Below, one piece after another: positions 24,302 through 33,680 of a DNA stretch of 64,000 bases. How positions within the stretch are numbered: the stretch's first letter is position 1; every line of letters begins with the position of its first letter. The stretch spans positions 1-64,000 of the forward strand of contig JBDSDD010000052.1 in the NCBI GenBank assembly GCA_039920745.1, written 5' to 3'. Under the pieces are notes generated by a model that was not told the DNA's origin, did not search any database, and saw nothing but the letters and a program-made list of their open reading frames with translations. The position numbers and the translations under genes were made by a program. This DNA is from Scleromatobacter sp039920745. Its GTDB lineage: Bacteria; Pseudomonadota; Gammaproteobacteria; Burkholderiales; Burkholderiaceae_C.

Positions 24302-25551
24302 CGATCGATCTCGCCAAACACGATGTCCATGGTGCCGATGACGGCGACTGCGTCGGCGATCATGTGGCCGCGCGACATCTCGTCCATCGCGGCCAAGTGT
24401 GAGAAGCCGGGGGCGCGGATCTTGAGGCGATACGGCTTGTTCGCGCCGTCGCTGATCATGTAGATGCCGAACTCGCCCTTCGGGTGCTCGACGGCGGCAT
24501 ACGCCTCGCCTTCGGGCACGTGGAAGCCTTCGGTGAAGAGCTTGAAGTGATGGATCAGCTCTTCCATGTTGGACTTCATCTCGGTGCGGGTGGGAGGCGC
24601 GACCTTGTGGTTGGTCGTGATGACCGGACCCGGGTTCGCTCGCAGCCACTTGCTGCACTGCTGGATGATCTTGTTGGCCTCGCGCATTTCCTGCACTCGC
24701 ACCAGGTAGCGGTCATAGACGTCGCCGTTGACACCGATGGGCACGTCGAAGTCCATCTTGGCGTAGACGTCGTAGGGCTGCATCTTGCGCAGGTCCCACG
24801 CGATGCCGCTGCCGCGCAGCATCGGGCCGGTGAAGCCCAGGTTCTTGGCACGCTCGGGCGTGACGACGCCGATGCCCACGGTGCGCTGCTTCCAGATGCG
24901 GTTCTCGGTCAGCAGCGTCTCGTATTCGTCGACGCGGCCCGGGAACTTGCGGCAGAAGTCGTCGATGAAGTCGAGCATCGTGCCCTGGCGGTTCTCGTTC
25001 ATCCGCGTGATCGCCTTGGCGTTGTGGATGCGCGAGGCCTTGTACTGCGGCATCGTGTCCGGCAGGTCGCGGTAGACGCCGCCCGGACGGAAGTACGCCG
25101 CATGCATGCGGGCGCCGGAAACGGCTTCGTACAGGTCGAACAGGTCTTCGCGCTCGCGGAACGCGTACAGCAGCACGTTCATCGCGCCGCAGTCGAGCGC
25201 GTGCGCGCCCAGCCACATCAGGTGGTTGAGCAGGCGGGTGATCTCGCCGAACATCACGCGGATGTACTGCGCCCGTTCGGGCACGTCGACGCCAAGCAGC
25301 CGCTCGATGGCCAGGCAGTACGCGTGCTCGTTGGACATCATCGACACGTAGTCGAGGCGGTCCATGTAGGGCAGCGACTGGATGTAGGTCTTGGTCTCGG
25401 CCAGCTTCTCGGTGGCGCGGTGCAGCAGGCCGATGTGCGGGTCGGCGCGTTGGATCACTTCGCCGTCCAGCTCCAGCACGAGGCGGAGCACCCCGTGCGC
25501 GGACGGATGCTGGGGCCCGAAATTGAGCGTGTAGTTCTTGATTTCAGCCAT
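24298..25551 (-). CDS. nuoD: NADH-quinone oxidoreductase subunit D
   Basis: A 417-aa 49-kDa-type subunit related to NiFe hydrogenase large subunits, forming part of the quinone pocket with NuoB and NuoH. It opens with NYTLNFGPQHPSAHGVLRL, which carries the conserved quinone-site histidine loop, and has YVSMMSNEHAYCLAIE. NuoC and NuoD are separate genes here, unlike the E. coli fusion. The gap to nuoC is 75 bp. Confidence 0.96.
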   Translation of the reverse strand: MAEIKNYTLNFGPQHPSAHGVLRLVLELDGEVIQRADPHIGLLHRATEKLAETKTYIQSLPYMDRLDYVSMMSNEHAYCLAIERLLGVDVPERAQYIRVMFGEITRLLNHLMWLGAHALDCGAMNVLLYAFREREDLFDLYEAVSGARMHAAYFRPGGVYRDLPDTMPQYKASRIHNAKAITRMNENRQGTMLDFIDDFCRKFPGRVDEYETLLTENRIWKQRTVGIGVVTPERAKNLGFTGPMLRGSGIAWDLRKMQPYDVYAKMDFDVPIGVNGDVYDRYLVRVQEMREANKIIQQCSKWLRANPGPVITTNHKVAPPTRTEMKSNMEELIHHFKLFTEGFHVPEGEAYAAVEHPKGEFGIYMISDGANKPYRLKIRAPGFSHLAAMDEMSRGHMIADAVAVIGTMDIVFGEIDR

Positions 25552-25626
25552 GGAGTGCGGTCCGGTCAGGAGCGGCGCAAGAGCGTGGGCAAAAGCGGGC
25601 GCAGGAAGCGCGACGGGCGGCGGGCA

Positions 25627-26226
25627 TCAGCGCAGGCCGCCATAGTTGTCTTCGCGGATGACGCGCGGCGTGATCTCGCGCGGCTCGATCGTGACGGGCT
25701 GGTAGACGACGCGGCGTTGCTCGGCGTCGTAGCGCATCTCGACGTGGCCGGTGACCGGGAAGTCCTTGCGCATCGGGTGGCCGATGAAGCCGTAGTCCGT
25801 CAGGATGCGGCGCAGGTCGTCGTGGCCTTCGAAGATGATGCCGTACATGTCGAACGCTTCACGCTCGAACCAGTTGGCAGCGTTCCACACCGGCGTCAGG
25901 GCCGGCACGACCGGCAGGTCGTCGTCGGTGGCGAACACCTTCAGGCGAACGCGCCAGTTGTTGGTGAGCGACAGCAGGTGGGTGACGACGCAGAAGCGCG
26001 CGCCGTCCCAGGGCATGTCCTTGTACGTCGAGTAGTCGACGCCGCACAGGTCGATCAACTGCTCGAAGCCGAGCGTCGTGTCGTCGCGCAGCTGGCTGGC
26101 CACCGCGATGGAATCGGCGGCGGACACGGTGATCGTGATCTCGCCACGTTCGCGCTTGAAATGGGTGATGCGGGCGCCGAGGGCGGCTTCGAGAGCAGCC
26201 TGCAGGGCGTCGAGTCGTTGGGTCAT
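25627..26226 (-). CDS. nuoC: NADH-quinone oxidoreductase subunit C
   Basis: A 199-aa 30-kDa-type subunit of the peripheral arm. The family signature WFEREAFDMYGIIFEGHDDLRRILTDYGF is split here by positions about 124-152 and includes the conserved E-R-E and D-L-R-R-I-L core. It has a structural role and no cofactor. It is preceded by an unusually long spacer after nuoB that contains a GC-rich palindrome. Confidence 0.95.
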   Translation of the reverse strand: MTQRLDALQAALEAALGARITHFKRERGEITITVSAADSIAVASQLRDDTTLGFEQLIDLCGVDYSTYKDMPWDGARFCVVTHLLSLTNNWRVRLKVFATDDDLPVVPALTPVWNAANWFEREAFDMYGIIFEGHDDLRRILTDYGFIGHPMRKDFPVTGHVEMRYDAEQRRVVYQPVTIEPREITPRVIREDNYGGLR

Positions 26227-26316
26227 GTGGGCTGTCTACCTGGCAGATGGCTGGAGAGTGGCGTTTTGCTTTAGCCAAGCTCTCGGGAAGCGAGGGTCGC
26301 ACCCGAGCCGACCCGA

Positions 26317-26360
26317 ACTCCCCCTCGGGGGGCAGCGACCAGCGGGAGCGTGGGGGCAGT
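26317..26360. repeat. REP-like GC-rich palindromic element between nuoB and nuoC
   Basis: A CCCCC-TCG-GGGGG hairpin followed by CAGCGACCAGCGGGAGCGTG and then GGGGGCA, lying at once after the nuoB stop on the minus strand. From memory, closely similar intergenic palindromes are scattered through Comamonadaceae and relatives. Only one copy is in this window, so calling it a dispersed repeat rests on recall. It may stabilise or attenuate the nuo message. Confidence 0.5.
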
Positions 26361-26363
26361 CAT

Positions 26364-26855
26364 TTATGCTCTCGCGATGGTGTTCTCGCGGCGGATCTTG
26401 GCCTGCAGTTGCAGGATGCCGTACAGCAGCGCCTCGGCCGTGGGCGGGCAGCCCGGCACGTAGACGTCCACCGGAACGATGCGATCGCAGCCACGCACGA
26501 CGGAGTAGCTGTAGTGGTAGTAGCCGCCACCGTTGGCGCACGAGCCCATCGACAACACCCAGCGCGGCTCGGCCATCTGGTCGTAGACCTTGCGCAGCGC
26601 CGGCGCCATCTTGTTGCACAGCGTGCCGGCGACGATCATCAGGTCGCTCTGGCGCGGGCTCGGACGAAACAGCATGCCGAAGCGGTCGATGTCGTAGCGG
26701 GCCGCGCCAGCGTGCATCATCTCGACCGCGCAGCACGCGAGACCGAAGGTCATCGGCCACAACGAGCCGGTCTTGGACCAGTTGACGAGAACGTCGACCG
26801 AGGTGGTGACGAATCCCTCTTTCAGGAGGCCTTCATTGCCTTTGGGTGCAGCCAT
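26364..26855 (-). CDS. nuoB: NADH-quinone oxidoreductase subunit B
   Basis: A 163-aa subunit that carries N2, the last [4Fe-4S] cluster before quinone. The ligands are the adjacent pair C41-C42 in GLACCAVEMMHA, C106 in MGSCANGGGYYHYSY and C136 in VPGCPPTAEAL. All are present and length is normal. It follows nuoA by 24 bp. Confidence 0.96.
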   Translation of the reverse strand: MAAPKGNEGLLKEGFVTTSVDVLVNWSKTGSLWPMTFGLACCAVEMMHAGAARYDIDRFGMLFRPSPRQSDLMIVAGTLCNKMAPALRKVYDQMAEPRWVLSMGSCANGGGYYHYSYSVVRGCDRIVPVDVYVPGCPPTAEALLYGILQLQAKIRRENTIARA

Positions 26856-26879
26856 GGTGTTGTCGCTCGGGTTTGGGGA

Positions 26880-27239
26880 TCACTCCCAGTCCAGCGCGCC
26901 TTTTTTCCATTCGTAGATGAAGCCGACGACCAGGATCGCCAGGAAGATCATCATTGCCCAGAAGCCGGTGGCGCCGATGTCCTTCAAAGCGACGGCCCAC
27001 GGGAACAGGAATGCGATCTCGAGATCGAAAAGGATGAACAGGATCGCCACGAGGTAGTAGCGAACGTCGAACTTCATGCGCGCATCTTCGAAGGCCTCGA
27101 ATCCGCATTCATACGGAGAGTTCTTCTGCGCGTCCGGGCGCTGGGGGCCGAGAAGGAAGCCGAGCGCCTGGGGCGCGATGCCGATGCCCACCCCGACCAG
27201 GATGAACAGGATGACGGGGAGGTAGACAGACAGGTCCAT
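26880..27239 (-). CDS. nuoA: NADH-quinone oxidoreductase subunit A
   Basis: The 119-aa first gene of the complex I operon. It has three membrane helices; the loop SPYECGFEAFEDARMKFDVRYY is the conserved quinone-site region, and FLFPWAVALKDIG is in the third-helix region with the conserved acidic residue just before it. The promoter should lie in the approximately 195 bp between this start and tRNA-Leu, but I could not pick out a convincing -35/-10 pair. Confidence 0.96.
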   Translation of the reverse strand: MDLSVYLPVILFILVGVGIGIAPQALGFLLGPQRPDAQKNSPYECGFEAFEDARMKFDVRYYLVAILFILFDLEIAFLFPWAVALKDIGATGFWAMMIFLAILVVGFIYEWKKGALDWE

Positions 27240-27434
27240 GGCTAGCTTCGTGTCGTTTGCAGGCTGCGTCGATTGTCTGGGGGGCAGAAAAAAGAGCGCC
27301 TCGACAGATCACAGCTTGCTGATCCCGAGTGCGCCCGCACGTTTCGCCGTGAACATTCTGGGTGAATGACGCAGGGCGCGTCGGCCGCGGCGGCCCTGAG
27401 GGACTCCGCGACCATCTCCATATTGCTAAAAACC

Positions 27435-27519
27435 TGGTGCCGACGGCGAGACTCGAACTCGCACAGCTTTCGCCACTACCCCCTCAAGATAGCGTGTCTA
27501 CCAATTTCACCACGTCGGC
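27435..27519 (-). tRNA. leuU: tRNA-Leu (anticodon GAG)
   Basis: Read on the minus strand, this 85-nt gene starts GCCGACGTGGTGAAATTGGT and ends with the encoded CCA. The acceptor arms GCCGACG/CGTCGGC pair fully. The anticodon arm CTATC-TTGAGGG-GGTAG gives GAG, and a long variable arm is present, as in class II tRNAs. It lies between secG and nuoA; secG followed by tRNA-Leu(GAG) is also the order in E. coli (secG-leuU). A TTTTT run just after the CCA may be its terminator. Confidence 0.95.
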
Positions 27520-27521
27520 TC

Positions 27522-27540
27522 GAATGATCGAAGATCATTC
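27522..27540. repeat. short perfect hairpin 5' of tRNA-Leu
   Basis: GAATGATC and GATCATTC are separated by 3 nt and lie 3 bp before the mature 5' end of tRNA-Leu on the minus strand. In a secG-tRNA co-transcript this would form a stem next to the RNase P cut site. A role in processing is inference. Confidence 0.45.
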
Positions 27541-27598
27541 TGTAATACCTGATCAGTTCAGTTTGCGTGAGGGTTGCAGCTCACTGAACAGCCTCACA

Positions 27599-27642
27599 TT
27601 CTATAGCGAAAAAAACAGTGTTTACCTGTACCGGCTATAGAA
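27599..27642 (-). terminator. inverted repeat after secG, possible terminator
   Basis: Nine-base arms TTCTATAGC and GCTATAGAA enclose 26 nt. On the minus strand the enclosed part has a small ACAG/CTGT stem followed by seven T residues. It starts 20 bp past the secG stop. It could act as a terminator or a 3'-end stabiliser between secG and tRNA-Leu; the inner stem is too short to be sure. Confidence 0.4.
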
Positions 27643-27661
27643 AAATGACGCGATCGTCGCT

Positions 27662-28045
27662 TCAACGCGTCGGGATGCCTTGCACACCCGACGGCGCCGA
27701 TGCCGGCGCCAGGACGGCCGCCGAAGCGCCGCTCACCGGCGCGCTGGCGACGATGGCCGGCGTGGCGGCGTCGAGACGGCTGGCCTCGGCAGCGTGCGCC
27801 GAGCCCCGCCCCGTCGACAGCACCGACATGCCCAGCGTCGTCGCGAAGAAGACGGTCGCGCAGATCGCGGTGGAACGCGACAGGAAGTTCGCGCTGCCCG
27901 TGGCGCCGAACAGGCTACCCGAGGCGCCGCTGCCGAACGAGGCACCCATGTCGGCGCCCTTGCCGTGCTGGATCAGCACGAGGCCGATCATGGCCATCGC
28001 CGACAGGATCTGCAGGATGAAGAGAAGGTTGGACCAGAATTGCAT
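27662..28045 (-). CDS. secG: preprotein translocase subunit SecG
   Basis: A 127-aa membrane protein. The first helix (LLFILQILSAMAMIGLVLIQ), the conserved GKGADMGASFGSGASGSLFG loop and the second helix near residues 55-75 define SecG, the small subunit of the SecYEG channel that aids protein export. The C-terminal 45 residues are an Ala/Ser/Pro tail of no known role. It lies between tpiA and tRNA-Leu, the conserved order in this group. Confidence 0.92.
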   Translation of the reverse strand: MQFWSNLLFILQILSAMAMIGLVLIQHGKGADMGASFGSGASGSLFGATGSANFLSRSTAICATVFFATTLGMSVLSTGRGSAHAAEASRLDAATPAIVASAPVSGASAAVLAPASAPSGVQGIPTR

Positions 28046-28084
28046 TTGCTTGGAGCTCCAGGAAATTTGTTCGAATGGGACGGA

Positions 28085-28825
<741 letters not shown>

Positions 28826-28848
28826 GGTGTCTCGCGTTTTCTTGGTTG

Positions 28849-29868
28849 TTAGACCCAGCTCAACATGAGCTTGCCGACGTGGCGACCCTCTTCCATCGCC
28901 GCATGCGCACGTGACGCTTCGGCTGCGGGAAAGACTTGCTGGATCACCGGCTGTACCTGACGCGACACCAGCAGCGGCCACACCTTGGCGCGCAGCGACG
29001 CCGCGATGGCCGCCTTGAATGCGACCGGACGTGCCCGCAGTGTCGAGCCCGTCAGCGTGAGCCGCTTGCGCAGCACCAGGCCGGCGTCGACCTGCGCCTT
29101 CGTGCCGCCCTGCACCGCGATCAGCACGATGCGGCCGTCTTCGGCCAGGCAGGACACTTCGCGCGCGATGTAGTCGCCCGCAACCATGTCCAGCACGACG
29201 TCGACGCCCTTGCCGCCCGTGATCTCCAGCGCGCGTGCGGCGAAGTCCTCGGTGCGGTAGTTGACGGTGAAGTCGGCGCCGAGCTGGGCGCAACGCTTGC
29301 ACTTGTCGTCGGAGCCGGCGGTCGCGATGACCTTGGCGCCGAACACCTTGGCCAACTGGATCGCCGTCACGCCGATGCCACTGCTGCCGCCCTGCACCAG
29401 CAACCACTCGCCGACGGCGAGGTGGCCGCGGTCGAATACGTTCGACCAGACGGTGAAGAAGTTCTCCGGCAGCGCGGCCGACTCGATGTCGCTGAAGCCT
29501 TGCGGCGTCGGCAGCATCTGGCCGACCGGCGCGACGCAATACTCGGCGTAGCCGCCACCAGCCACCAGCGCGCAGATGCGGTCACCGATGGCAAAACCGC
29601 CTGCCGCCAGGGCAACGGCATCGCCATCGACGATCTCACCCGCGAGTTCGAGGCCCGGGATGTCGGACGCGCCGGCGGGCACCGGATAGTGCCCCTTGCG
29701 TTGCAGCACGTCAGGGCGGTTCACACCTGAGGCCGTCACGCGGATCAACGCCTCACCCACGCCTGCGATCGGGCGCGCGCGCACGACCTCGCGCAGCACC
29801 TCGGGACCGCCGAAGCCGGCGATCTCGATGGCGCGCATCGTCGGCGCGTTGGTGACAGTGTCGACCAC
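28849..29868 (-). CDS. NAD(P)H-quinone oxidoreductase, PIG3-type medium-chain reductase
   Basis: A 339-aa zinc-less medium-chain dehydrogenase/reductase. It opens MRAIEIAGFGGPEVL after a short leader, has GVNRPDVLQRKGHYPVPAG, and the NADPH-binding motif VQGGSSGIGVTAIQLAKVFG at about 158-177. Family members reduce quinones with NADPH and form semiquinone or protect against quinone stress. The first in-frame ATG is at 29868; an internal start at MRAIEI (about residue 11) is equally credible. It lies 28 bp after pnp. Confidence 0.88.
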   Translation of the reverse strand: MVDTVTNAPTMRAIEIAGFGGPEVLREVVRARPIAGVGEALIRVTASGVNRPDVLQRKGHYPVPAGASDIPGLELAGEIVDGDAVALAAGGFAIGDRICALVAGGGYAEYCVAPVGQMLPTPQGFSDIESAALPENFFTVWSNVFDRGHLAVGEWLLVQGGSSGIGVTAIQLAKVFGAKVIATAGSDDKCKRCAQLGADFTVNYRTEDFAARALEITGGKGVDVVLDMVAGDYIAREVSCLAEDGRIVLIAVQGGTKAQVDAGLVLRKRLTLTGSTLRARPVAFKAAIAASLRAKVWPLLVSRQVQPVIQQVFPAAEASRAHAAMEEGRHVGKLMLSWV

Positions 29869-29896
29869 GTGAGGAACCAGCTGCCTCGCGAACCGC

Positions 29897-32029
<2,133 letters not shown>

Positions 32030-32107
32030 TTTGGTTCTCTCTCCGATGTTGTATGACGCCGTATCGTGGCGGGGAAGACGGGAGGCGACCGTTCAGTGGC
32101 GTGATGC

Positions 32108-32143
32108 CATTCCAGCGAAGCTCAGGCGAGCTCCGGTGGAATG
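32108..32143 (-). promoter_or_regulatory. pnp leader stem-loop
   Basis: CATTCCA (32108-32114) pairs with TGGAATG (32137-32143), and inside it AGCTC (32119-32123) pairs with GAGCT (32128-32132) around a 4-nt loop. It lies about 80 bp before the pnp ATG. In E. coli an RNase III-cleaved stem in the pnp leader underlies autoregulation; the same role here is inferred from position. Confidence 0.5.
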
Positions 32144-32186
32144 ACACATCGGCGCCGGCAAGGCAACGGTGCAAACTCCAAACGCA

Positions 32187-32222
32187 AAGAGCCTGTCGGG
32201 GACGATTCCAGACAGGCTCTTC
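32187..32222 (-). terminator. rpsO-pnp intergenic hairpin
   Basis: AAGAGCCTGTC and GACAGGCTCTT form an 11-bp perfect stem with a 13-nt loop, 16 bp past the rpsO stop on the minus strand, followed by TTTGCGTTT. It resembles the partial terminator or processing stem found after rpsO in other bacteria, which lets part of the transcription read into pnp. Confidence 0.65.
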
Positions 32223-32237
32223 TTGCTCATCAGTGCT

Positions 32238-32501
32238 TTACTTGCGCAGGCCGAGCTTGCCGATCAGCGCGAGGTAACGGCTGGCATCCGTCTTCTTCAG
32301 GTAGGCCAGCAGGCTCTTGCGCGAGTTGACCATCTTCAGCAGGCCGCGGCGACCATGGTGGTCCTTGGCGTGCAGCTTGAAGTGGGGGGTCAGCGCGTTG
32401 ATGCGCGCGGTCAGCAGAGCGACCTGGACTTCCGGGGATCCGGTATCGCCCGTGCCGCGAGCGTGTGCGGCGACGACGTCTGCCTTGATGAATTCAGTCA
32501 T
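32238..32501 (-). CDS. rpsO: 30S ribosomal protein S15
   Basis: An 87-aa protein (usual 88-89) that binds 16S rRNA in the platform of the small subunit. TGSPEVQVALLTARINALTPH and the HHGRRGLLKMVNSRKSLLAYLKK region are the conserved rRNA-contact helices. The start at 32501 is set by homology; the frame is open upstream over the leader. pnp follows on the same transcript. Confidence 0.97.
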   Translation of the reverse strand: MTEFIKADVVAAHARGTGDTGSPEVQVALLTARINALTPHFKLHAKDHHGRRGLLKMVNSRKSLLAYLKKTDASRYLALIGKLGLRK

Positions 32502-32720
32502 GCGGATTTCCTGTGATGTTGAATCGGAAACCGGCAGTGCTGACCCGGGACGGATTTCCCGGACTCGCAGCCACGACGCGACCGCAAGGTGCGGGTGGCC
32601 TGCTCGGTTTCCTTGACGACTTGCGCACCCGAGTGAAACCGACCCGGGGCGTGCTGGACTGCCTTCGCTGCCGCGCTCCTGCAAAGGAAAGCCGCAACCA
32701 GACAAGCAAAAGATTATAGC
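32502..32720 (-). promoter_or_regulatory. rpsO promoter and long structured leader
   Basis: On the minus strand a TATAAT -10 element sits at 32713-32718, giving an untranslated leader of about 205 nt before rpsO. The leader contains arms CGGTTTC (near 32608) and GAAACCG (near 32636) and other GC-rich inverted repeats. S15 represses its own translation through leader structure in several bacteria; the same is plausible here. No gene is seen in 32502-32983 on either strand. Confidence 0.5.
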
Positions 32721-32875
32721 CCAGGGATGGGTCGACACGCCAATGTCCGTGCCCGTCGGGCCGGGGCGCCCGGCCCGCCACCGTCGCGCCAGCCACCGGA
32801 TCCGGCCCGGCAGCGGGCGCCAATCGTGGGTTCGGGCGCCGGATTTTCAATGCGCACGGCGGAAAAATATCGCCT

Positions 32876-32905
32876 CTTGAAACGGTTTCGAGCGAGGCCA
32901 AGTTG
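32876..32905 (+). promoter_or_regulatory. sigma-32-like heat-shock promoter for hsp20
   Basis: CTTGAAA at 32876-32882, a 15-bp spacer, and GGCCAAGTT at 32896-32904 approximate the sigma-32 consensus (CTTGAAA, 13-15 bp, CCCCATnT). It lies about 80 bp upstream of the small heat-shock gene, which fits its product. The -10 match is imperfect. Confidence 0.5.
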
Positions 32906-32983
32906 GAAGTCATGCGACGCTGACCTGACGCCGACTTTCCGGCCAGCACGACGTCCACGAACCCTCCCAACCAAGGAATCATC

Positions 32984-33463
32984 ATGTTCATCGTCCCCGT
33001 TTCCCGTCGTTCCGCTGCCCGCGCCCATCACTTCGACCGCCTGCTCGACACCGCCTTCGACCAGTTGTTCGTCCAGCCCGCCGCCAACTCGGCGCCGGTG
33101 CGCCGCCCAGCCATCGACGTCAGCGAGTCCGATCGCGGCTACATCGTGACGCTGGATGTGCCCGGAGTGACCCGCGAGGACGTCAAGGTGTCCATCGACG
33201 GCCGCAGTGTGAGCATCGTCGCCGAAGCCCGCGCCGCCGAAGTCGCGGTCGACGCGCCGGCCGTCGACGCCGCCGCCACGCAAACCGCCAAGGCCAGCGA
33301 CCGGGTGCTCCTGCGCGAACGCGCGGTCGCCAGCTACGCCCGCAGCTTCACGTTGCAATCGGAGATCGACCAGTCGACCTCGCAAGCCAAGCTCGACAAC
33401 GGCGTGCTGACGCTGACGCTGGTCAAGCGCGACCCGGTGTCGACCCAGATCTCGGTCAACTGA
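32984..33463 (+). CDS. Hsp20 / alpha-crystallin family small heat-shock protein
   Basis: A 159-aa ATP-independent holdase chaperone. The N-terminal arm contains FDRLLDTAFDQLF. The alpha-crystallin domain begins at about residue 42 (PAIDVSESDRGYIVTLDVPG), continues through VTREDVKVSIDGRSVSI, and ends with AKLDNGVLTLTLVKRD, whose GVLTL is the conserved core. An Ala-rich insertion at about 83-104 in the middle loop lengthens the domain. The C-terminal tail has the short I-S-V type anchoring motif. A heat-shock promoter precedes it and a strong terminator follows. Confidence 0.9.
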   Translation: MFIVPVSRRSAARAHHFDRLLDTAFDQLFVQPAANSAPVRRPAIDVSESDRGYIVTLDVPGVTREDVKVSIDGRSVSIVAEARAAEVAVDAPAVDAAATQTAKASDRVLLRERAVASYARSFTLQSEIDQSTSQAKLDNGVLTLTLVKRDPVSTQISVN

Positions 33464-33524
33464 GGTCGTTGAACAACCGGCCACCCCGGTCCTGGCGGCG
33501 GCTCCCAACCGCTCCGCTGCCCGC

Positions 33525-33561
33525 AGTCCTTCGCGCGATCTCGTGCGAGGGACTTTTTTTC
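33525..33561 (+). terminator. rho-independent terminator after hsp20
   Basis: AGTCCTTCGC and GCGAGGGACT form a 10-bp stem (one G-T pair) with a 10-nt loop, followed by seven T residues. It lies 62 bp past the hsp20 stop and isolates it from the halogenase gene. Confidence 0.85.
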
Positions 33562-33680
33562 GTCGGTGGCCGGGCCGCTTCAAAGCGGTCGAGGGGCGAA
33601 CTCCGCCCGGCCGCGAATCGCGCAAGATATGATGCCAATTAAGTACCACTTTGGTGCACGACCTCGATTGGCACCCCACC

